Positions 1 through 5,032 of a stretch of 5,032 nucleotides of DNA are shown one piece after another (position 1 is the first letter of the stretch; every line of letters starts with the position of its first letter). Source of the stretch: Firmicutes bacterium CAG:449 (lineage in GTDB: Bacteria; Bacillota_I; Bacilli_A; RFN20; CAG-449); assembly GCA_000432895.1 (NCBI GenBank), contig FR889457.1, forward strand, positions 7,841-12,872, in the 5' to 3' direction. The notes beneath the pieces are model-generated. The model was not told where the DNA came from and made no database searches. It saw only the letters and a program-made list of their open reading frames with translations. The position numbers were made by a program, and so were the translations under genes.

Positions 1-105
1 TTTCAAGGTGGAAGAACAAAAATTGAACAAAAAGGTATAAAAGTTTTATCTTGCGCTTCAATTGATCATTTTGAAAATGGTACAATCGTTTTTTCAAAAG
101 ACTAG
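1..105 (+). CDS. xpt: C-terminal end of a purine phosphoribosyltransferase, probably xanthine phosphoribosyltransferase (partial)
   Basis: The first 34 codons of frame 1 are open and end in TAG at 103-105; the gene starts outside the window. The tail begins FQGGR and continues with a K-V-L-S-C-A-S-I-x-x-F-E-N-G-T-I-V-F pattern. This lines up without gaps with the end of Bacillus Xpt as I remember it (FQPGR, then R-V-E-S-L-A-R-I and E-E-G-K-V-S-F). Xpt is a cytosolic type I phosphoribosyltransferase that converts xanthine and PRPP to XMP. The PRPP-binding motif lies upstream and is not visible. A hairpin with a T run follows 28 bases after the stop, so transcription probably ends there. The purine riboswitch on the next operon supports a purine salvage setting. 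Another PRTase (for example the PurR repressor, which has a PRTase fold) is possible but fits the FQxGR tail less well. Confidence 0.72.
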   Translation, partial: FQGGRTKIEQKGIKVLSCASIDHFENGTIVFSKD

Positions 106-125
106 TATTTATATATATATAAATA
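106..125. repeat. Perfect 20-base AT palindrome
   Basis: TATTTATATATATATAAATA starts on the base after the Xpt-like stop codon and is its own reverse complement. It is made only of A and T, with an alternating TA core. It could fold as a weak hairpin in the 3' end of the upstream mRNA, or simply be a low-complexity spacer. No function is claimed. Confidence 0.5.
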
Positions 126-133
126 AAAATTTT

Positions 134-169
134 AAAAAAATAGTGTAAACGATTACATTATTTTTTTTT
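134..169. terminator. Bidirectional-type intrinsic terminator after the Xpt-like gene
   Basis: Bases 134-148 (A7 then TAGTGTAA) pair with 153-167 (TTACATTA then T7) around an ACGA loop at 149-152. The stem is 15 bp with one G-U pair (143/158). An A tract flanks the left arm and nine Ts (161-169) the right arm, as expected for a hairpin that could stop transcription from either side. GC content in the stem is low (one G-C pair), so efficiency may be modest. It lies 28 bases past the stop of the upstream gene and before the riboswitch leader, so it would separate the two transcription units. Confidence 0.6.
144..157. promoter_or_regulatory. cre-like operator (CcpA/LacI-family type palindrome)
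   Basis: TGTAAACGATTACA satisfies every fixed position of the CcpA catabolite-responsive element core TGNAANCGNWNNCA, including the central CG that is typical of LacI-family operators. It lies inside the stem-loop of the hairpin at 134-169. Its centre is about 65 bases upstream of the start point expected from the -10 box at 204-209. CcpA sites at such upstream positions can activate (established for some Bacillus genes), whereas a site at or after the promoter would repress. The palindrome may owe its symmetry only to the terminator stem, so the operator reading is an inference. Confidence 0.4.
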
Positions 170-203
170 ACATTTTTTGTAGAAAAATAAATCTTTTTTC
201 TTT

Positions 204-209
204 TATAAT
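204..209 (+). promoter_or_regulatory. Putative sigma-A type -10 box of the nucleoside transporter operon
   Basis: TATAAT at 204-209 matches the consensus -10 exactly. It lies 24 bases before the aptamer, which places the start of transcription near 214-218. No good -35 is seen at the ideal distance: the 17-base-spaced hexamer at 181-186 is AGAAAA, and TTGTAG at 177-182 would need a 21-base spacer. There is no TG extension. The promoter may be weak, or helped by an activator or by the T-rich stretch upstream. In such AT-rich DNA a chance TATAAT is common, so the location relative to the riboswitch is the main support. Confidence 0.5.
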
Positions 210-233
210 AAACTTGTCGAAATTAAGTAGACA

Positions 234-298
234 ATTCGTATAATTACCCTAATCGGTGGGAAAGTCTCTACGCTGGACCGTAATTCAGCACTACGAAT
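234..298 (+). promoter_or_regulatory. Purine riboswitch aptamer, guanine/hypoxanthine class
   Basis: The three-way junction can be traced. P1 is ATTCGTA (234-240) with TACGAAT (292-298). P2 is 244-249 with 258-263, with an A-A mismatch at 246/261. P3 is GCTGG (272-276) with TCAGC (285-289). The J2/3 strand GTCTCTAC (264-271) matches the conserved GUUUCUAC except for C at the position equivalent to 48 in the Bacillus xpt numbering. L2 carries GG (255-256) and L3 carries ACCGTAAT (277-284), which give the usual loop-loop contact. The specificity base before the P1 closing U is C291, equivalent to C74, which predicts guanine or hypoxanthine rather than adenine. The U at the position of U51 (269) is kept, which argues against the 2'-deoxyguanosine class. 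Guanine-class members upstream of purine uptake genes normally switch expression off on ligand binding. Confidence 0.93.
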
Positions 299-346
299 AA
301 AGATCTATATTTTTATATTTGTCTTTATATAATAGACTTTCTTTTT
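299..346 (+). terminator. Riboswitch expression platform: terminator-like hairpin
   Basis: AAAG-A-TCTA (299-307, A303 bulged) pairs with TAGACTTT (333-340), extended inward by TTATAT (313-318) with ATATAA (327-332). C341 and five Ts (342-346) follow. The hairpin begins on the base after P1 and ends before the ribosome binding site at 358-364. It is AT-rich and imperfect, so it is a plausible but not textbook terminator. Its 3' arm (334-343) can instead pair with GGGAAAGTCT (258-267) in the aptamer, which would give a ligand-free antiterminated state. An alternative or additional role in masking the ribosome binding site is possible. Confidence 0.6.
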
Positions 347-375
347 ACTTTTAGGAAAAAGGAGAAAGAAAATAT

Positions 376-1581
376 ATGAAAAAAACAATCAAAACGATCT
401 TACTAACATCAGTCTTAGTAACAGGTGGAGCAATCGCTTTAACTTCTTGTGGTGAAGAAACTGCAAAAACTAAAGTTGGTTTAATTTGCTTACACGACAG
501 TAACTCAACTTACGACAAAAACTTTATCGATGCATTCAATGCAGCATGTGAAGCAAAAGGTGTTGAAGCTGTTATAAAAACTGGTATTCCAGAAAGTTCA
601 AAAGTTACAGAAACTGCTGATGATTTAGTTGATCAAGGTTGTAAATTTATTTTTGCTGATTCATTTGGTCATGAATCTCACTTACTTGCATCTGCTAAAA
701 AAGCTCCAGATGTTCAATTTTCCCATGCTACAGGTACAATGGCACATACAGAAAATCAAGATAACTTCCATAATGCATTTGCTTCAATTTATGAAGGAAG
801 ATATTTAGCTGGTGTTGCTGCTGGTTTAAAATTAAAAGAAATGACAGAAAAAAATCCAGAAACATCACATAAAATTGGTTATGTTGGTGCTTACCCATAC
901 GCTGAAGTTAAATCTGGTTATACTTCTTATTTCTTAGGTGTACAATCAATTGTTAGTGATGTTACAATGGAAGTTACATTCACTTCTTCTTGGTATGATG
1001 AAACAGCAGAAAAAAATGCTGCATATAGTTTAATTGAAAGAGGATGTTCAATTATTTCTCAACACGCTGACTCTCTTGGAGCTCCAACAGCATGTCAAGA
1101 TAAGACAGTTCCAAATGTTTCATACAATGGTTCAACAAAAAATGCTGGTCCAGATTCATATCTTGTCTCTTCAAGAATTAACTGGCAACCATATTTCGAA
1201 TATTGTTTTGATGCAGTTTTAAATGGCAAAGAAATTGCTAAAGACTGGACAGGTGATTTAGGAGACACTCTTTATAATGGTTCAGTTTGTTTAGCTGAAT
1301 TAGGTAATATTGTTGCTAAAGATACAGAAACAAAATTAAATGAAGTTCATTCTCAATTAAAATCAGGCGCTTTAAAAGTCTTTGATTGTTCAAAATTCAC
1401 AGTTAATGGTGAACATTTAACTACATATATGGCTGATGTTAATTCTGATCCAAAATATGAAAAAGATACACAAGTTATTAAAACTGAAAATGGTGTAACA
1501 TATTTTGCTGAATCTGAATTCCGTTCTGCACCATATTTCGATATTGATATTGACGGAATTACTTTATTAACTTCAAAATAA
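376..1581 (+). CDS. BMP-family substrate-binding lipoprotein of a purine nucleoside ABC importer
   Basis: This is the extracellular receptor of the transporter encoded downstream (BmpA/PnrA/NupN-like). The 401-residue protein starts with a lipoprotein signal: MKK, a hydrophobic stretch (8-22), and lipobox LTSC with Cys25 as the lipidated residue, so it should be anchored to the outer face of the membrane. BMP-type landmarks follow in order: beta strand VGLICLHD (34-41) with DKNF (47-50) where the family has DxSFN; YEGRYLAGVAAGL (139-151), matching the family's EGxxAGxxAG; IGYVGAYPYAEV (167-178); and W206 with D208 before GCSIISQHAD. Family members bind nucleosides such as guanosine, inosine or adenosine. 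It is somewhat longer than the usual 330-360 residues. AAAGGAG at 358-364 precedes the ATG by 11 bases. It is first in the operon behind a guanine riboswitch and ends in a tandem stop TAATAA. The ligand itself is inferred from context. Confidence 0.9.
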   Translation: MKKTIKTILLTSVLVTGGAIALTSCGEETAKTKVGLICLHDSNSTYDKNFIDAFNAACEAKGVEAVIKTGIPESSKVTETADDLVDQGCKFIFADSFGHESHLLASAKKAPDVQFSHATGTMAHTENQDNFHNAFASIYEGRYLAGVAAGLKLKEMTEKNPETSHKIGYVGAYPYAEVKSGYTSYFLGVQSIVSDVTMEVTFTSSWYDETAEKNAAYSLIERGCSIISQHADSLGAPTACQDKTVPNVSYNGSTKNAGPDSYLVSSRINWQPYFEYCFDAVLNGKEIAKDWTGDLGDTLYNGSVCLAELGNIVAKDTETKLNEVHSQLKSGALKVFDCSKFTVNGEHLTTYMADVNSDPKYEKDTQVIKTENGVTYFAESEFRSAPYFDIDIDGITLLTSK

Positions 1582-1601
1582 TAATCTAAAAATTATTTAC
1601 T

Positions 1602-1632
1602 ACCCAAGAGTTAATATGGACTCTTGGGTTTT
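1602..1632 (+). terminator. Intercistronic hairpin with short T run (attenuator or mRNA stabiliser)
   Basis: ACCCAAGAGT (1602-1611) pairs perfectly with ACTCTTGGGT (1620-1629), giving a 10-bp stem with an 8-base loop, followed by Ts to 1632. It stands between the binding-protein gene and the ATPase gene and is much richer in GC than its surroundings. The T run is short (four, counting the last stem base), so read-through is expected. This is a common arrangement in ABC importer operons, where it keeps the binding protein in excess over the membrane parts. It could also protect the upstream mRNA from 3' exonucleases. Confidence 0.75.
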
Positions 1633-1641
1633 CATGTTTAT

Positions 1642-1646
1642 AGGAG
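1642..1646 (+). promoter_or_regulatory. Ribosome binding site fixing the ATPase start
   Basis: AGGAG lies 7 bases before ATG 1654. The longer in-frame reading from TTG 1624 would begin inside the 3' arm of the hairpin at 1602-1629 and has no such site, so 1654 is chosen as the start. Confidence 0.85.
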
Positions 1647-1653
1647 CGAACAA

Positions 1654-3204
1654 ATGACAACTTCTCAAAATAAAAATATTGCTGTTTCATTTAAAAATAT
1701 CACTAAAAAATTTGGTTCAAATATTGCTAATAACAATATTTCTTTTGATATTTATGAAGGCGAAATTCTTTCTTTACTTGGAGAAAACGGATCAGGAAAA
1801 ACGACATTGATGAATATGTTATCTGGTATTTATTACCAAGATGAAGGACAAATTATTATTAATGGTCAAGTTGCTAATATTCTTTCTCCTCATGATGCTT
1901 TTAAATATAAAATTGGCATGATTCATCAACATTTTAAACTTGTAGATACTTTTACTTGTTTAGAAAATATTGTTCTTGGTATTGAAGATAAAGAAAAATC
2001 AAAAATAAAAAATGCTAAAAATTTAGCTAATGAAATTATTTCTAAATATGGTTTTATTTTAGATTTAAATAAAAAAGTTTATGAAATGTCAGTTTCAGAA
2101 AAACAAACATTAGAAATTATTAAGGTTTTATATCGTGGAGCAAATATTTTAATTCTAGATGAACCAACTGCTGTATTAACTCCTAGTGAAATAAAAAAAC
2201 TATTTGCTGTTTTAAAAAACATGAAAAATGATGGTAAATCTATTATCATCATTACTCATAAATTAAATGAAGTAATGGAAATTTCTGATCGAGTCGCTGT
2301 TTTAAGAAAAGGTGAATATATAGGCACAGTTCTTACAAGCGAAACTAATGAAATGAAATTAACTGAAATGATGGTTGGAAAAAAAGTCGAATTAAATATC
2401 AATAGAAATGATGTTGTAAATCCAACTGATCGTTTAGTGGTAAAAAATTTAACTTGTAAAAATAGTGATAATATTAAAGTCCTTGATAATATTTCTTTTA
2501 CTGCAAGAAGTGGAGAAATATTTGGAATTGCCGGTATTTCTGGCTCTGGACAAAAAGAAATTCTTGAAGCTATTGCTGGTTTAACTAAAATTGAAAATGG
2601 TGAAATCATCTATCATAATCCTAAAACTAACGAAGAAGTTAATTTAAGAAATAAAACTCCTCTAGAAATTAGAGAGTTGGGAGTTAGATTATCATTTGTT
2701 CCTGAAGATCGTTTAGGAATGGGCCTAGTAGGAAATATGGATATTATTGATAATATGATGTTAAGAAGTTATCAAAAAGGTAATAAATTATTTTTAAATC
2801 GTAATAAACCTACGATTCTAGCCAATAAAACAGTTTCTGAATTAGATGTAAAAACTCCTTCTTTACATACGGCAATTAGAAAATTATCTGGTGGAAATGT
2901 TCAAAAAGTTCTAGTTGGTAGAGAAATTGCTTCTTCTCCAAAAGTATTGATGGCCGCCTATCCAGTTCGTGGATTAGATATTAATTCTTCATATATTATA
3001 TATAATTTATTAGATGAACAAAAGCAAAAGGGCGCTGCAGTTATCTATGTTGGTGAAGATTTAGATGTATTAATAAGCTTATGTGATCGAATCTTAGTTC
3101 TCTGTGAAGGAAAAGAAAATGGTATTATTGATGCAAGAAATACCACGAAAGAAGAAATTGGTTATTTAATGACTAATTATAAAAAGGAGCCTATACATGA
3201 ATAA
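1654..3204 (+). CDS. Double-domain ABC ATPase of the nucleoside importer (NupO/NupA/YufO-like)
   Basis: The 516-residue cytosolic ATPase contains two fused nucleotide-binding domains, the normal size and layout of the BMP and ribose/galactose importer ATPases. Domain 1 has Walker A GENGSGKTT (43-51, Lys49), Q-loop Gln92 in HQHF, signature MSVSEKQ (145-151), Walker B ILILDEP (165-171, Glu170) and switch His202 in ITH. Domain 2 has a degenerate Walker A GISGSGQKE (294-302), the family motif PEDR (350-353), signature LSGGN (411-415), Walker B VLMAAYP (431-437) lacking the Asp-Glu pair, then RGLD (439-442), and Glu468 in the switch-His position. So one composite ATP site is complete (Walker A/B of domain 1 with LSGGN of domain 2) and the other is degenerate. 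Degenerate second domains are usual in this family; Ser148 in place of the signature Gly is less so. The gene follows the hairpin at 1602-1632 and its end overlaps the next gene by 8 bases, suggesting translational coupling. Function is confident; the exact substrate is inferred. Confidence 0.94.
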   Translation: MTTSQNKNIAVSFKNITKKFGSNIANNNISFDIYEGEILSLLGENGSGKTTLMNMLSGIYYQDEGQIIINGQVANILSPHDAFKYKIGMIHQHFKLVDTFTCLENIVLGIEDKEKSKIKNAKNLANEIISKYGFILDLNKKVYEMSVSEKQTLEIIKVLYRGANILILDEPTAVLTPSEIKKLFAVLKNMKNDGKSIIIITHKLNEVMEISDRVAVLRKGEYIGTVLTSETNEMKLTEMMVGKKVELNINRNDVVNPTDRLVVKNLTCKNSDNIKVLDNISFTARSGEIFGIAGISGSGQKEILEAIAGLTKIENGEIIYHNPKTNEEVNLRNKTPLEIRELGVRLSFVPEDRLGMGLVGNMDIIDNMMLRSYQKGNKLFLNRNKPTILANKTVSELDVKTPSLHTAIRKLSGGNVQKVLVGREIASSPKVLMAAYPVRGLDINSSYIIYNLLDEQKQKGAAVIYVGEDLDVLISLCDRILVLCEGKENGIIDARNTTKEEIGYLMTNYKKEPIHE

Positions 3205-4285
3205 AAAAGAACCTTTATTTCATATTGTTAAAAGAACTAATATTTCTTGGAAAAAAAGTTTATTAATTAAAGGAATGGCTATTTTACTTGCTTTATTAGT
3301 TTGTTGTATTTTAATGCTGTTCATTGCAAACGCTAATCCATTAACTGTAATAAGTCAACTTTTTTTAGGTAATTTTGGCACTCAAAGAAGATTTTGGATT
3401 CTATTAAGAGATATGTCATTATTATTAATTGTTGGCTTAGCTTTAGTTCCTGCTTTTAAAATGAAATTCTGGAATTTAGGAGGAAATGGCCAAATATTAA
3501 TGGGTTCTTTAGCCGCGATTATTTGTATGTATTATATGGGAAAAGCAGGCGTTAATGATGGAGTTATTATCTTAGTAAGTATTATTGCTAGTGTAGTAAC
3601 TGGTATTATTTGGGCAGTTATTCCTTCAATTTTTAAAGCATTTTTTAATACAAATGAAACATTATTTACTTTAATGTTAAATTATGTTGCAGTTAGTTTG
3701 GTTTCTATTTTCTTAGCTATTGCTGTTAAAAGTGGTTCAGGCACTCTTGAAACCATTAAATATGGTAATTTACCTCAAATAGGAAATGATTATTTATTAA
3801 CAATAATTGTAGCAATCGTTGTTTTAATATTTATGTATTGCTATTTAAAATATTCTAAACATGGTTATGAATTAACTGTCGTTGGTGAATCTGAAAAAAC
3901 CGCAAAATATATTGGTATTAATGTTAAAAAAGTTATTATTAGAACCTTAGTTTTATCAGGAGCCATCTGTGGACTCGTTGGTTTACTTCTTGCTAATGGC
4001 ATTAATCATTCTATCAATACAGAAAGTGCTAACAATATGGGCTTTACTGCTATTATGGTGGCATGGTTAGCCAAATTTAATCCTTTATACATGGTTGCAA
4101 CCTCTTTTTTAATTACTTTCTTAACTAGAGGTATGCATCAAGTTCAAACAACCTTCAGTATTACAAATAATTCTATTGGTGATATTATTTTAGGTTTAAT
4201 GTATTTCTTTATTATTGGATGTGAATTTTTCACAAATTATCAAATAATCTTTAGAAAAAAGGAGGATAAGAAAAATGTTCTTTAA
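3197..4285 (+). CDS. ABC importer permease, first subunit (NupP/NupB/YufP-like, BPD_transp_2)
   Basis: This 362-residue integral membrane protein forms half of the transport channel. It has a short Lys-rich cytoplasmic N-terminus and then hydrophobic segments at roughly 26-44, 72-87, 100-114, 123-145, 160-178, 199-217, 246-268, 283-310 and 327-342. Family motifs are visible: FWNLGGNGQ (91-99, cf. WNIGxEGQ), NETLFTLMLNY (153-163, cf. NExxxTLMLNY), VGESEKTAKYIGI (229-241, the cytoplasmic loop likely to contact the ATPase) and GFTAIMVAWLAKFNPL (282-297). The ATG at 3197 overlaps the end of the ATPase gene by 8 bases and follows AAAGGAG (3183-3189) at 7 bases. It ends with a Lys-rich tail and overlaps the next gene by 11 bases. 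The order ATPase, longer permease, shorter permease is that of the NupOPQ operon. Confidence 0.93.
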   Translation: MNKKEPLFHIVKRTNISWKKSLLIKGMAILLALLVCCILMLFIANANPLTVISQLFLGNFGTQRRFWILLRDMSLLLIVGLALVPAFKMKFWNLGGNGQILMGSLAAIICMYYMGKAGVNDGVIILVSIIASVVTGIIWAVIPSIFKAFFNTNETLFTLMLNYVAVSLVSIFLAIAVKSGSGTLETIKYGNLPQIGNDYLLTIIVAIVVLIFMYCYLKYSKHGYELTVVGESEKTAKYIGINVKKVIIRTLVLSGAICGLVGLLLANGINHSINTESANNMGFTAIMVAWLAKFNPLYMVATSFLITFLTRGMHQVQTTFSITNNSIGDIILGLMYFFIIGCEFFTNYQIIFRKKEDKKNVL

Positions 4286-5032
4286 TGCAATTTTACCAAG
4301 CGCTATTGCGATTGCTATAGTTTTCTTATATGGTTGTATAGGCGAAATATTAATGGAAAAAGTTGGTCATTTAAATCTTGGTATCCCAGGAATTATGTGT
4401 ATGGGAACTGTCGGTGGCTGTTTAGGTGTTAGCTTATATATGAGTAACTTTACTAATAATCCATTAGATGCTAATTGGTTTTTATTAGTATTAATATCCT
4501 CTATTTTATCATTTTTATTTGCTGCTATTGGTGGGCTAATTTATGCTTTTATTACTGTTTCATTAAAATGTAATCAAAATGTTACTGGTCTTGCTTTAAC
4601 TATATTTGGAGCAGGATTTGCTGATTATTTTATGAACACTTTTGATAAAACATATTTCTCTTATGCTAGTAAAATAATTCGTTATCATCTACCTTTTGGT
4701 GATAACTTAGGTACTTTTGGAAATATTTTTATTAATCATGGCATTTTTGTTTATCTTGCAATTGTTTTAGCAATTGTTGCTTCAATTGTTTTAAAGAAAA
4801 CAAAAGTTGGTTTATCTTTAAGAGCTATTGGTGAAAATCCTGCTACTGCAGATGCTGCTGGAATCAATATTACAAAATATAAATACTTAACAATTTTAAT
4901 TGGTTCAGGAATCTCTGGATTAGGTGGCTTGTTCTATGTTATGGATTATGTCGGTGGAAGCTGGGAAAATTCATTTACTATTCAATCATTTGGTTGGCTA
5001 GCAATTGCTTTAGTTATCTTTAGTATTTGGAA
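4275..5032 (+). CDS. ABC importer permease, second subunit (NupQ/NupC/YufQ-like), 3' end outside window
   Basis: The ATG at 4275 follows GGAGG (4261-4265) at 9 bases and lies inside the end of the first permease gene. The frame stays open for 252 codons to the window edge, so the last part (about 50-70 residues by family length) is missing. Hydrophobic segments lie at about 5-23, 35-56, 69-95, 103-120, 157-173, 205-222 and from 239 on. Family motifs: GHLNLGIPGIM (31-41, cf. GxxNIGxEGxM), NQNVTGLAL (100-108, cf. QVVSGLAL) and GLSLRAIGENP followed by ADAAGIN (179-198), a strongly conserved cytoplasmic loop of this permease type. It should pair with the preceding permease as a heterodimer. The Pro at residue 38, where relatives usually have Glu or Val, is a small departure. 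Assignment to the family is firm. Confidence 0.93.
   Translation, partial: MFFNAILPSAIAIAIVFLYGCIGEILMEKVGHLNLGIPGIMCMGTVGGCLGVSLYMSNFTNNPLDANWFLLVLISSILSFLFAAIGGLIYAFITVSLKCNQNVTGLALTIFGAGFADYFMNTFDKTYFSYASKIIRYHLPFGDNLGTFGNIFINHGIFVYLAIVLAIVASIVLKKTKVGLSLRAIGENPATADAAGINITKYKYLTILIGSGISGLGGLFYVMDYVGGSWENSFTIQSFGWLAIALVIFSIW

Noticed and set aside
210..224. CodY-box-like sequence near the transcription start
   Set aside because: Bacillus nup genes are CodY targets, so I checked; the best 15-mer differs from AATTTTCWGAAAATT at five positions including the centre, too weak in such AT-rich DNA.
239..244. TATAAT with TTGTCG (214-219) 19 bases upstream, resembling a promoter
   Set aside because: These bases are the end of P1 and the conserved J1/2 strand of the purine aptamer; the TATAA here is explained by the riboswitch, and the start would fall inside it.
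234..298. Adenine or 2'-deoxyguanosine riboswitch class
   Set aside because: The specificity base is C (291), not U, and the J2/3 U equivalent to position 51 is present, unlike the Mesoplasma 2'-dG class.
1034..1222. 62-codon open frame on the + strand inside the lipoprotein gene
   Set aside because: It is out of frame within a well-supported gene and shows no recognisable motif or ribosome binding context that would make it a real protein.
1624..1653. N-terminal extension of the ATPase from TTG 1624
   Set aside because: It starts inside the 3' arm of a hairpin, lacks a ribosome binding site, and adds residues not expected in the family; ATG 1654 has AGGAG at 7 bases.
2256..2609. 117-codon open frame on the - strand inside the ATPase gene
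   Set aside because: Antisense to a strongly conserved ATPase; its hydrophobic look comes from reading AT-rich codons backwards.
376..5032. Alternative genetic code (TGA as Trp) as in many Mollicutes
   Set aside because: Trp codons read as TGG throughout, no in-frame TGA occurs in any gene, and stops are TAG/TAA. Code 4 is not strictly excluded but nothing supports it.

Overview
The window is a low-GC stretch from a Gram-positive-type bacterium, most likely an AT-rich member of the Bacillota (Bacilli/Erysipelotrichia/RF39-like or a Mollicutes relative). This rests on strong A/T codon bias, AGGAGG-type ribosome binding sites, a lipoprotein signal peptide with an LTSC lipobox, and a purine riboswitch in the leader. 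All tryptophans I read are TGG, no in-frame TGA occurs in any gene, and the four visible stops are TAG or TAA. The standard bacterial code therefore fits, and TGA=Trp is not needed. Species cannot be named from this sequence.

Layout: (1) 1-105 is the C-terminal end of a purine phosphoribosyltransferase, most like xanthine phosphoribosyltransferase (Xpt). (2) 106-375 is a non-coding regulatory stretch. It holds an AT palindrome, a terminator-type hairpin whose core is also a full match to the catabolite-responsive element (cre) consensus, a -10 box, a short inverted repeat, a guanine-class purine riboswitch aptamer (234-298), and a terminator-like expression platform (299-346). (3) 376-1581 encodes a BMP-family substrate-binding lipoprotein. 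(4) 1602-1632 is an intercistronic GC-containing hairpin with a short T run. (5) 1654-3204 encodes a double-domain ABC ATPase. (6) 3197-4285 and 4275-5032 (cut by the window end) encode two BPD_transp_2-type permeases. The last three genes overlap by 8 and 11 bases.

Together genes 3-6 form a complete BMP/Nup-type purine nucleoside ABC importer, comparable to Bacillus NupNOPQ or Lactococcus BmpA-NupABC. The lipoprotein captures substrate outside the membrane, the two permeases form the channel, and the ATPase drives uptake. The riboswitch should turn the operon down when guanine or hypoxanthine is abundant. The upstream Xpt-like gene makes this a purine salvage neighbourhood.

I see no wholly new system. 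The most interesting points are: the riboswitch switching geometry, where the aptamer core GGGAAAGTCT can pair with the terminator 3' arm; the combined terminator/cre palindrome; the hairpin that probably lowers ATPase and permease expression relative to the binding protein; and the asymmetric ATP sites of the ATPase.
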